DNA from: a bacterium 336/3
GTDB lineage: Bacteria > Bacteroidota > Bacteroidia > Cytophagales > Thermonemataceae
Reading direction: 5' to 3'
NCBI GenBank assembly: GCA_001281695.1
Contig: LJIE01000001.1
Coordinates: 2,813,521 to 2,877,520, forward strand
DNA length: 64,000 nucleotides
The translations under genes were made by a program, and so were the position numbers. Below are positions 1-7,480 of the stretch, piece by piece. The notes under the pieces are model-generated. The model had not been told where the DNA came from. It ran no database searches and worked only from the letters and a program-made list of their open reading frames with translations. The first letter of the stretch is position 1. Each line of letters begins with the position of its first letter.

Positions 1-1
1 G

Positions 2-1882
2 CAGGCTACTATTGAGTCTATGAACGAAATTACTGGAGCTATTGTAGCCATTACCCTTGTTATGTCAGCAGTATTTGTGCCTGTTGCTTTTTTATCGGGT
101 CCTGTAGGCGTTTTTTATCGCCAGTTTTCTCTTACACTAGCATTTTCTATTGTCATATCAGGAATTAACGCTCTAACGCTTGTTCCAGCTTTATGTGCTT
201 TATGGCTAAAACACCATCATAACCACCCTATTGACAAAAAGAAAAATTTGATAGAAAGATTTTTTGAGAAATTCAATCAGAAATATACATCTCTTGAAAA
301 TAGTTATAAAAATATCATTACTAAAATAGCTTCTTATAAAAAAACAGCCCTCTTGGTAATTGGTATCTTTATATTTGCTATTTGGGGAATTTCTAAAATT
401 TTACCTACAGGTTTTATTCCTACAGAAGATCAGGGAATGATTTATGTGAGTGTAACCTCTCCAGTAGGTGCAACTCTTGAACGAACAAGTTCTACTCTCG
501 ATAAAATTCAAAAAATTATACAAAAAGAAGGCACTGTAGAATCTTTTTCATCGTTGGCAGGTTATAGCATTCTTACAGAATCTACAGGCTCTGCCTATGG
601 TATGGGAATGATTAACCTCAAACCTTGGGACAAACGCGATAAAACCACGGATGAGCTTATTCAGGATTTTATCCAGAAAACCAAAAATATTCAGGAAGCT
701 CAGATTGAATTCTTCTCTCCTCCTACTGTACCAGGCTTTGGCAATGCCAGTGGTTTTGAATTAAGATTGCAAGACAAAACAGGAGAATTATCTCTTTCCA
801 AAATGGCAGATATTTCTAATCAGTTTATTGAAGCCCTCAAAAAACGCCCTGAAATTGCCTCTGCCTTTACAAGTTTCAATGCTAGTTTCCCTCAATATCT
901 TATCCATATTGACCAAGATATTGCTGCTCAAAAAGGTGTTACGGCACATGAAGCCCTAGAAAACCTCCAGGTATTTATTGGAAGTTATTATACTTCTAAT
1001 TTTATTAGGTTCGGGCAAATGTACAAGGTTATGTTGCAGGCTGCTCCAGAACATCGTATGAAACCAGATGATATTCTTAAAATGCAAATTAAGAATAAAG
1101 ATGGCGATATGGTGCCTTACTCAACATTTGTACGTCTTGAAAGAATTTATGGAGCTGAGCAAATTACCAGATACAATATGTATCTCTCATCACTCATCAA
1201 CGGAGAAGCTGCCAAAGGCTATAGTAGTGGAGAAGCCATTAAAGCTGTTGAAGAAGTTGCTCAAAAAACTCTTCCCAAAGGATATGTCATTGATTGGTCA
1301 GGGATTACACGTGAAGAAATTCTTTCAGGAAATCAAACCTTTTATGTATTTGTTATTTGCTTGATTTTTGTGTATTTATTGCTTTCTGCCCAATATGAAA
1401 GTTTTTCTTTACCAATGGCTGTTCTTTTATCTTTACCTGTGGGTATTTTTGGCTCCTACTTTTTCCTCCAGATTGCTGGTTTACAAAATAATATTTATGC
1501 ACAGGTAGCTTTGGTAATGCTGATAGGATTGCTGGGAAAAAATGCTATCCTTATTGTTGAAGTGGCTTTACAACACCAGAAAGATGGAAAAAATATTATA
1601 GATGCTGTTGTAGAGGGTGCTGCCTCACGTTTAAGACCTATTCTGATGACTTCATTTGCCTTTATTGCAGGCTTAATACCACTTTGTATAGCATCTGGGG
1701 CTGGAGCTTTAGGAAATAGGTCTATTGGAATGGCATCTGTAGGAGGCATGCTCATAGGAACTATCGTTGGCTTATTCTTGATTCCAAGTTTGTATGTAAT
1801 TTTTACTAACAAAACACCATCCAAACCTCTTGAAAACATCCCTGTTTCTGTTGAAACAAAGGATAATTCTTTTGAAGCATAA
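2..1882 (+). CDS. RND multidrug efflux permease (HAE1/AcrB-like), C-terminal part, 5' truncated by the window
   Basis: The reading frame is open from base 2, so the ATG at 20 is an internal Met and the gene begins outside the window. What remains (about 626 residues) corresponds to the second half of TM4 onward of a ~1040-residue AcrB-type inner-membrane pump. The opening motif SMNEITGAIVAI, the segment GPVGVFYRQFSLTLA, the second porter/docking region and six C-terminal TM helices are visible. The TM10 lysine of the proton relay is kept in GKNAILIVE (Lys codon 1538-1540); the paired TM4 aspartates lie upstream and cannot be checked. The C-terminus is hydrophilic after SLYVIFTNK. It is followed 26 bp later by the outer-membrane factor gene, as expected for a tripartite efflux operon; the periplasmic adaptor is presumably upstream. 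Substrate unknown. Confidence 0.95.
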   Translation, partial: QATIESMNEITGAIVAITLVMSAVFVPVAFLSGPVGVFYRQFSLTLAFSIVISGINALTLVPALCALWLKHHHNHPIDKKKNLIERFFEKFNQKYTSLENSYKNIITKIASYKKTALLVIGIFIFAIWGISKILPTGFIPTEDQGMIYVSVTSPVGATLERTSSTLDKIQKIIQKEGTVESFSSLAGYSILTESTGSAYGMGMINLKPWDKRDKTTDELIQDFIQKTKNIQEAQIEFFSPPTVPGFGNASGFELRLQDKTGELSLSKMADISNQFIEALKKRPEIASAFTSFNASFPQYLIHIDQDIAAQKGVTAHEALENLQVFIGSYYTSNFIRFGQMYKVMLQAAPEHRMKPDDILKMQIKNKDGDMVPYSTFVRLERIYGAEQITRYNMYLSSLINGEAAKGYSSGEAIKAVEEVAQKTLPKGYVIDWSGITREEILSGNQTFYVFVICLIFVYLLLSAQYESFSLPMAVLLSLPVGIFGSYFFLQIAGLQNNIYAQVALVMLIGLLGKNAILIVEVALQHQKDGKNIIDAVVEGAASRLRPILMTSFAFIAGLIPLCIASGAGALGNRSIGMASVGGMLIGTIVGLFLIPSLYVIFTNKTPSKPLENIPVSVETKDNSFEA

Positions 1883-1908
1883 ATATACCATTTTTAAACC
1901 CTGCATTC

Positions 1909-3360
1909 ATGATAAACTTTCATAAAGTAATATATTATTTGGTCATTATTTTGGTAGTTGTAAGCACATTTTCATGCCATAAAATATTTGCTCCCATCAA
2001 AGAACCTCAAAGTTTAGATATTCCTAAAAACTTTGGAAAAGAAAACAATGATACTACTTCTGTTGTCCAGAATAATTGGAAAACTTTCTTTGATGATCAA
2101 AATCTTATTGAACTTATCGAAATAGCGTTAAAGAACAACCAAGATTTACGAATAGTCTTACAAAGAATTGAAAAATCTAAAGCTGATTTGATGCTTGCAA
2201 AAGGCTATTTTTTACCAACTATACATGCTAATATCTCAGCAGGTATAGATAAGTTTGGAGATTACACCATGAATGGTGTAGGAAACTTTGATACAAATCT
2301 TTCTCCTAATATTGATGCTCAACAAAGAATCCCTAACCCTACTCCCGACTTATTTTTAGGCTTTCGCAGTTCTTGGGAAATTGATATATGGGGCAAGCTT
2401 AAAAATAATAAAAAAAGCTCCTTATCTCGTTTTATGGCAACCCAAGAAGCCAAAAATGTAATTACCACAGAAATAGTAACACAAATTGCATTACTCTATT
2501 ACGAACTTCTTGCTTTGGATGCTGAATTAGAAGTTATCAAAAAGAATATTGATTTACAGGAACAAGCCCTAAAAGTAATGCACATTCAGAAAGAAGCAGG
2601 AAAAGCAACAGAACTTGCTGTAAAACAATATTCTGCCTTATTGTTACGAACAAGGAGTTTGGAAAATACCTTAAAAATACAAATCATTCAGCTTGAAAAC
2701 CAGATTAACTTTTTATTAGGCAGGTTTCCACAAGAAGTTAAAAGAACCAATGATTTTCAAGATAGAAAACTACTGGTATATAGCTCTTTGGGGTTACCAA
2801 CCCAAATGCTTCGTCAGCGTCCAGATATTAGACAAGCTGAATGGCAACTCAAAGCCACTGAAGCAGATGTAAAAGTAGCTCAAAGAGCTTTTTTACCTTC
2901 TCTCAACATCAACGCAAGTTTGGGCTACAATGCTTTTAAAAGTTCTCTTTTGTTTAATCCTGCTTCACTGGCTTATGGTTTATTAGGTGGTTTTACAGCA
3001 CCTTTATTACAAAATAAAGCTCTCAAACGTAATCAGAAAATAGCCATTGCAGAATTTTATGAAGCTAATGCTCAGTATCAGAAAACAGTGTTAAAATCCT
3101 TTCAGGAAGTACATACTTTTATAAAAATTCTGGAAAATATAGAAAAAGCTTACGAATTTCGGAAACAAGAGGTTGAAGAATTGACAAATGCTGTAAGTAC
3201 ATCCAAAGATTTATTTATTGCTGGTTATGCAAACTACTTAGAGCTGATTACCACACAAAAAAGTGTTTTAGAAGCAGAATTGGATTTATTTTTGATTCGT
3301 AGAGACCATTTTTTATATGCTATACAGTTGTACAGAGCTTTAGGAGGTGGTTGGAAATAA
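1909..3360 (+). CDS. TolC/NodT-type outer-membrane efflux lipoprotein
   Basis: A 483-residue outer-membrane factor that would form the exit duct of the RND pump encoded just upstream. The N-terminus is a lipoprotein signal with the acylated cysteine at about residue 23 (VVVSTFSC). The next section reads NNWKTFFDDQNLIELIEIAL, typical of NodT-family members, and two long helical OEP repeats follow. LRQRPDIRQAEWQL near residue 305 is the strongly conserved OEP motif between the two repeats. The C-terminal GYANYLELITTQKSVL is the matching second-repeat motif. Length is normal for the family. The gene is co-transcribed with the permease and is followed by a terminator-like hairpin at 3402-3442. 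Confidence 0.95.
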   Translation: MINFHKVIYYLVIILVVVSTFSCHKIFAPIKEPQSLDIPKNFGKENNDTTSVVQNNWKTFFDDQNLIELIEIALKNNQDLRIVLQRIEKSKADLMLAKGYFLPTIHANISAGIDKFGDYTMNGVGNFDTNLSPNIDAQQRIPNPTPDLFLGFRSSWEIDIWGKLKNNKKSSLSRFMATQEAKNVITTEIVTQIALLYYELLALDAELEVIKKNIDLQEQALKVMHIQKEAGKATELAVKQYSALLLRTRSLENTLKIQIIQLENQINFLLGRFPQEVKRTNDFQDRKLLVYSSLGLPTQMLRQRPDIRQAEWQLKATEADVKVAQRAFLPSLNINASLGYNAFKSSLLFNPASLAYGLLGGFTAPLLQNKALKRNQKIAIAEFYEANAQYQKTVLKSFQEVHTFIKILENIEKAYEFRKQEVEELTNAVSTSKDLFIAGYANYLELITTQKSVLEAELDLFLIRRDHFLYAIQLYRALGGGWK

Positions 3361-3401
3361 TAAGATTTTTCAATTCTTGATTAAACTTTTTTATTTAAAT
3401 T

Positions 3402-3442
3402 GACCTCATTAAATATTTTTCAATTTTATGAGGTCTTTTTTT
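3402..3442 (+). terminator. Intrinsic terminator of the efflux operon, overlapping the next start codon
   Basis: Eight-bp perfect stem, GACCTCAT (3402-3409) with ATGAGGTC (3428-3435), an 18-nt AT-rich loop and then a run of eight T. The ATG of the 3' arm is the start codon used by the downstream porin ORF, so the hairpin could both end efflux-operon transcription and hide the porin start. Confidence 0.65.
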
Positions 3443-4501
3443 CTTTTTGTTTATTGCCTATTGTTTATTTTGCCCGTTCAAGCTCAGCTTTATAGTGATA
3501 GTTTAGGGAAATTCAAGATAGAAACTTCGGCATACATTGATGTTTATTATAATTTCGATTTTGCCCGTCCTGAAAATAACGAACGGGATGTGTTTTGGTA
3601 CAATCATAAACGTCATAATGAGTTCAATGTCAATCATGGGATTATCAAGACTTCTGTGGTTTCGGAAAAAGTAAGAGGCAATATTTCGTTGATGATTGGC
3701 ACATATTCACAATATAACCTTATTACAGAACAAGAGCTTATCCGAAATATTTACGAAGGAAATATTGGAGTGAAACTTTCTAAAAACAAGAACCTTTGGC
3801 TTGATGCAGGTATTTTTGCTTCACATATTGGTTTTGAAAGTGCCATTTCTAAAGATTGTTGGACACCCACACGAAGCATACTTGCTGATAATACTCCTTA
3901 TTATGAAGCTGGAGCAAAGATTACATACAAAACAGAAAACGAAAAATGGATGCTTTCTGGACTCATACTCAATGGCTGGCAACGCATCAAACGACTACCT
4001 AGTAATTCTATGCCCTCTTTTGGAACACAAGTTCAATACAAACCCACCAAAAAAATATTACTCAACTCAAGTACTTACATAGGCAACGAAGGAACTGACA
4101 GCCTCAAACAGATGCGTTATTTCCATAATTTTTATGGGCAATTTGAGCTTACTGATAAATGGAGCTTGATTGCAGGCTTCGATATTGGCTGGCAAACACA
4201 AGAACAAGGCAAAACTCGCAGTTGGAACTCCTCTGCCCTGATGCTTCGCTATAAAATCAACGATAAATTTACACTTTGTGGACGTGGAGAGCATTATTTT
4301 GATAAAGAAAGTGTGATAATTGCCAAGCCTAATTTCAGAACATTTGCCTATTCGCTTAATTTCGATTATGCCCCTACCGAAAATATGGTGGCTCGTATTG
4401 AAGCCAGAGGGCTTTCGAGTCTTGATAAAAACCTGATTTTGAACAGAGAAGCCTCCAACCAAAACTACTTCCTGATGACTACTATGGAGATTAGTTTTTA
4501 A
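3428..4501 (+). CDS. Outer-membrane beta-barrel protein, BBP2/porin-like
   Basis: A 357-residue protein with a clear cleavable signal peptide (MRSFFLFVYCLLFILPVQAQ). The rest alternates amphipathic strands rich in Tyr/Trp/Asn, ending in an aromatic C-terminal residue (MTTMEISF), the usual mark of an outer-membrane barrel. The stretch around residues 35-150 (YIDVYYNFDFARP, HNEFNVNHG, IGFESAISKDCWTPTRS) resembles the BBP2 (OmpL-like putative porin) family of Bacteroidota. The start at 3428 is supported by the signal peptide but lies in the 3' arm of a terminator hairpin. Function is probably passive solute uptake; the substrate cannot be inferred. Confidence 0.8.
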   Translation: MRSFFLFVYCLLFILPVQAQLYSDSLGKFKIETSAYIDVYYNFDFARPENNERDVFWYNHKRHNEFNVNHGIIKTSVVSEKVRGNISLMIGTYSQYNLITEQELIRNIYEGNIGVKLSKNKNLWLDAGIFASHIGFESAISKDCWTPTRSILADNTPYYEAGAKITYKTENEKWMLSGLILNGWQRIKRLPSNSMPSFGTQVQYKPTKKILLNSSTYIGNEGTDSLKQMRYFHNFYGQFELTDKWSLIAGFDIGWQTQEQGKTRSWNSSALMLRYKINDKFTLCGRGEHYFDKESVIIAKPNFRTFAYSLNFDYAPTENMVARIEARGLSSLDKNLILNREASNQNYFLMTTMEISF

Positions 4502-4517
4502 ATTTTATAATTGAGCT

Positions 4518-5198
4518 ATGAAAAGGACAACATTAATATTTATTTTATTTTTAAGTTTTTTAGGGCTATTAGGACAAACTACAAAAATTTATAGAACTAA
4601 AGTACCTTATAGAAATGCTCCTATAAAAAATTATAGTACGTATCTCAATCATAAAGGTTTCAAGCTTCGCCCACTTCAATCTTCTATTTATCAAACACAT
4701 ATAAGAATTTCTTTTGATTTACAAACTATTGATTTGTATAGCAAAAATGGAGTAATTTTTGAGGGCATTTTAACGAATTACATTCGTGAATACATTTATC
4801 TAGGTGAGAATAGTAAAGATCCTCGCAAATCGACCTATTATTATGAGAAAATTTCTTTAGCTCCAGAAAAAGTTCAGTCGATTGTTCAAATGCTCTATAC
4901 AACCCAACAATTCACTATTCCAACAGGCAAGCTAATTCCTGATTGGACTCCAGGAGCTATTCATTGTGATGCTATCTTTTTTGAATATTATATCAATAAA
5001 AAGTATCATAAACAGTATTATTCTTGCCCAAAAAGCCAGAATGATACAATTATCTACAAAAAGATTATCCTTGAAAATAAAGCTTTTATACAAAAAGAAC
5101 TGGATTTAGACTCTTTCTATACCAGTTTTAAAAACAAACTACCCAAAGGCAAAGCTTTTTATGGTAAGCCAGACTACTCTTATTTTATTACCCGATAA
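4518..5198 (+). CDS. Secreted protein of unknown function (tandem paralog 1)
   Basis: A 226-residue protein with a signal peptide (MKRTTLIFILFLSFLGLLGQ). I do not recognise the family. It is clearly homologous to the next gene: FKLRPLQSS.Y.THIRI, then DLYS, an FEG/FES...LTN block, YYYEKI..../YYFEKIAL, LY.TQQ, IP.....IP.W....IHC, and FKNKLPKGK at the C-terminus. It ends where the paralog continues for another ~130 residues, so it may be a shortened copy. It starts 16 bp after the porin gene, suggesting co-transcription. The paired Cys residues (IHCD, YSCP) could form a disulfide in the periplasm. Confidence 0.75.
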   Translation: MKRTTLIFILFLSFLGLLGQTTKIYRTKVPYRNAPIKNYSTYLNHKGFKLRPLQSSIYQTHIRISFDLQTIDLYSKNGVIFEGILTNYIREYIYLGENSKDPRKSTYYYEKISLAPEKVQSIVQMLYTTQQFTIPTGKLIPDWTPGAIHCDAIFFEYYINKKYHKQYYSCPKSQNDTIIYKKIILENKAFIQKELDLDSFYTSFKNKLPKGKAFYGKPDYSYFITR

Positions 5199-5246
5199 AA
5201 CTATGTTATAGAGCTAATTTTCAGAGATTTAGACTTGACTATTCAT

Positions 5247-6311
5247 ATGAAAACAACATTTTTAATTCTATTTTTATATTCTAATCTTGTTTGGGGACAA
5301 AATACACTTCAAAAAAAGAAGCTAAATGATAGATATTCGTGGAAAAATAATTTTTCTCAATCTAAGATAAATTATTTTTATTTTAAACTTCGTCCACTTC
5401 AATCATCTCCTTACAAAACTCATATTAGAATTAAATATTTATCCCAAGTTGTTGATTTATACAGCAACGATAATATTCACTTTGAATCATTTCTGACTAA
5501 CATCATCACTAAATATCCAAAAGATGAAAATAAAAAAATGAACAGTTCAAAAGGCTATGCCTACTATTTTGAGAAAATTGCTTTAAATTCTGAAAAAGCG
5601 AAATTGATAGTTGATAAACTTTATGAAACTCAACAACATGCTATCCCAACTGATAGCCTCATTCCTCATTGGAATAATCTTTATATTCATTGTAGTACAC
5701 TAACCTTTGAGTATCGAATTCAAGGAAAATATCATCAACAAGAATATAGTTGTTTACAAGATCAAGATACTGATTCTGTGGCTTATACGGAAATTCTTTT
5801 AAACAATTTAAAGTTTATCAAAAAAGAATTAAGTTTAGATTCTTTATATACTCTTTTCAAAAATAAGCTTCCCAAAGGAAAATCTTATTCAAGAAACGGG
5901 TATGGTATCATGTATATTCCAACCAAAAAAGAAAATTTGGAGTATTTAAAATTAATACCTCAGCTACAATACTTAAAACCTCTAAAAGATACGATTACCA
6001 ATTTTTTAAAACATGAGGTTTCAAAAATTAATATCAAAAACACAAAAATGTATAAAGATTATAGTCTTGCTGTTACATTTGATAAACAAGGGAATATAGA
6101 AAATATCAACCCTATTTATGAAAGAAAGGAAAATCGAGCGTCCTATTTCAAAAGAAAAAAGGATTCAAAAATCTATGGAAAGAAAATAAAAGAGATATTT
6201 AAAAATATTCCTATTGTAAATCTTAAACTAGAGTATGGTTTTACAAGGGTTTTTCATATAAACAATCAATTTCAAATTTGGAGTATCAATGATGCCACAT
6301 TTTATCCATAA
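5247..6311 (+). CDS. Secreted protein of unknown function (tandem paralog 2, longer)
   Basis: A 354-residue protein paralogous to the preceding gene over its first ~220 residues. I start it at ATG 5247, not at the in-frame TTG at 5235, because MKTTFLILFLYSNLVWGQ is then a normal signal peptide. The extra C-terminal ~130 residues (from about MYIPTKKENLEYLKL) have a conserved-looking pattern DYSLAVTFDKQGNIE, recalling small TonB-like or energy-coupling C-terminal folds, but this is not strong enough for a call. Cysteines matching IHC and YSC of the paralog are kept. Function unknown. Confidence 0.75.
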   Translation: MKTTFLILFLYSNLVWGQNTLQKKKLNDRYSWKNNFSQSKINYFYFKLRPLQSSPYKTHIRIKYLSQVVDLYSNDNIHFESFLTNIITKYPKDENKKMNSSKGYAYYFEKIALNSEKAKLIVDKLYETQQHAIPTDSLIPHWNNLYIHCSTLTFEYRIQGKYHQQEYSCLQDQDTDSVAYTEILLNNLKFIKKELSLDSLYTLFKNKLPKGKSYSRNGYGIMYIPTKKENLEYLKLIPQLQYLKPLKDTITNFLKHEVSKINIKNTKMYKDYSLAVTFDKQGNIENINPIYERKENRASYFKRKKDSKIYGKKIKEIFKNIPIVNLKLEYGFTRVFHINNQFQIWSINDATFYP

Positions 6312-6325
6312 AATACTAATACAAT

Positions 6326-6374
6326 GCTGTTCGAGATTTGTAATCTCGAACCTCTATCTTAGGATTTATAATCC
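6326..6374. repeat. Left REP-like hairpin pair
   Basis: Large hairpin 6329-6351: GTTCGAGATT, loop TGT, AATCTCGAAC. Small hairpin 6362-6374: GGATT, loop TAT, AATCC. The whole segment is an imperfect inverted copy of 6936-6984. Confidence 0.8.
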
Positions 6375-6395
6375 ATAATTCAATATTTTAAAAAT

Positions 6396-6932
6396 ATGGC
6401 ATTTGCATATTCTATACGAAATCAAGGAGGTGTTCATTTTGTAACATTTACAATACATCAATGGGCTGATGTATTTACTCGTCAAATATATGTGGATGAG
6501 TACTTGTCAAGTATTAAATATTGCCAAGAAAACAAAGGTTTAGAAATATATGCTTGGGTTATTATGAGTAATCATGTACACATGATTGTCAGAGCTAAAG
6601 ATGAAAATTTAAGTGATATTATCCGAGATTTAAAAAAATATACATCTAAAAAGTTATATAAAGCTATATCAGAAAATCCTCAAGAAAGTAGAAAAGAATG
6701 GCTCTTGAAAGTTTTGAGTTATCAGGAAAAAATATGGTTTTGGGAAGAGGGTTATCATGGAGAAGAAATCTATGATATTGATTTTTACAATTCTAAGGTA
6801 AATTATATTCATCTAAATCCTGTCAGGGCTGGAATTGTAGAAAAAGAAGAAGAGTATTTGAATAGCAGTGCAAGTGAATATTATGGTATTAGAAAAGGAA
6901 AGTTAAAGTTAAAATTAAGTTTATTTGGTTAA
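6396..6932 (+). CDS. REP-associated tyrosine transposase (RAYT, Y1_Tnp / IS200-like HUH family)
   Basis: A 178-residue protein of the usual RAYT length. The HUH motif is in YAWVIMSNHVHMIVRA (about residues 51-66), where the two His of HVH coordinate the metal ion. The catalytic Tyr candidate is in the helix near YNSKVNYIHLNPVRAG (about 139-154), a hallmark segment of RAYTs. RAYTs nick and rejoin single-stranded DNA at REP hairpins, and flanking hairpins are present here. Unlike classical IS200/IS605 elements there is no accessory tnpB. The gene looks intact. It stands apart from the neighbouring genes and probably has its own promoter. Confidence 0.92.
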   Translation: MAFAYSIRNQGGVHFVTFTIHQWADVFTRQIYVDEYLSSIKYCQENKGLEIYAWVIMSNHVHMIVRAKDENLSDIIRDLKKYTSKKLYKAISENPQESRKEWLLKVLSYQEKIWFWEEGYHGEEIYDIDFYNSKVNYIHLNPVRAGIVEKEEEYLNSSASEYYGIRKGKLKLKLSLFG

Positions 6933-6935
6933 TCA

Positions 6936-6984
6936 GGTTCACAGAACCAATGATACAGGTTCGTGATTACAAATCACGAACAGC
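6936..6984. repeat. Right REP-like hairpin pair
   Basis: Small hairpin 6936-6948: GGTTC, loop ACA, GAACC. Large hairpin 6959-6981: GTTCGTGATT, loop ACA, AATCACGAAC. Differences from the left pair occur as paired changes that preserve the stems. Confidence 0.8.
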
Positions 6985-7107
6985 AAGTGATCTTTTATAC
7001 TTAACAAAAAAATGATGGAAAAATATAAAAATTCCTCTACGGAATAAAAAAATACTAGCAAGGTAAAATTGATATAATTGTGTTAAGCTAAAGCAACTAA
7101 AAAATCT

Positions 7108-7392
7108 ATGCCTGAAAATCCTCTAAAACCATTTCTAGATGCTTTAAAAGAAGGCAAGACTCTTTCATGTTATACTTCTGATGATAGTAGTGGTTATATC
7201 AATCAATATTATGCTCGAATTCAATATAATTTGACTTCAGAGAAAGTTCATATTGAAACAAAAGATGTTATGGATGGTGGCTATCCTGATATAGAAATAA
7301 CTTTAAATCAGTATGATATGGATTGGTTATCTTTTGAAACTTGGTTTGAGTCATGGGCAAACAAAACTGACCAAATAAAAATTATTCCATAA
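7108..7392 (+). CDS. Small acidic protein of unknown function
   Basis: A 94-residue cytosolic protein with no signal peptide or TM segment. It is acidic and rich in Tyr, Asp and Trp (YDMDWLSFETWFESWANK near the C-terminus). I do not recognise the family. The ~125 bp before it, down to the RAYT right end, hold nothing I can interpret. It is followed 88 bp later by the propeller protein gene, with a TAGTTTTG box (7424-7431) between them, so it is probably a separate transcript. It could be an immunity-like or accessory orphan protein; that is a guess from size and charge only. Confidence 0.6.
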   Translation: MPENPLKPFLDALKEGKTLSCYTSDDSSGYINQYYARIQYNLTSEKVHIETKDVMDGGYPDIEITLNQYDMDWLSFETWFESWANKTDQIKIIP

Positions 7393-7480
7393 TTTTTTCA
7401 TCAAAACTTCTCTCTTCATATCATAGTTTTGCTATTTTAACGTTATAATTGAATTCCAATGAATCAACAAATTAAACAAC

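Larger units (their letters stand above)
6326..6984 (+). mobile_element. RAYT/REP unit: Y1 transposase flanked by inverted hairpin pairs
   Basis: About 659 bp bounded by GCTGTTCG at the left and its reverse complement at the right. Each end carries one large hairpin (10-bp stem, 3-nt loop) and one small hairpin (5-bp stem, 3-nt loop), separated by 10 nt on both sides and arranged as mirror images around the transposase gene. This is the layout of REP-associated tyrosine transposases, which act on flanking REP palindromes. No target duplication is expected for this class. Confidence 0.8.
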
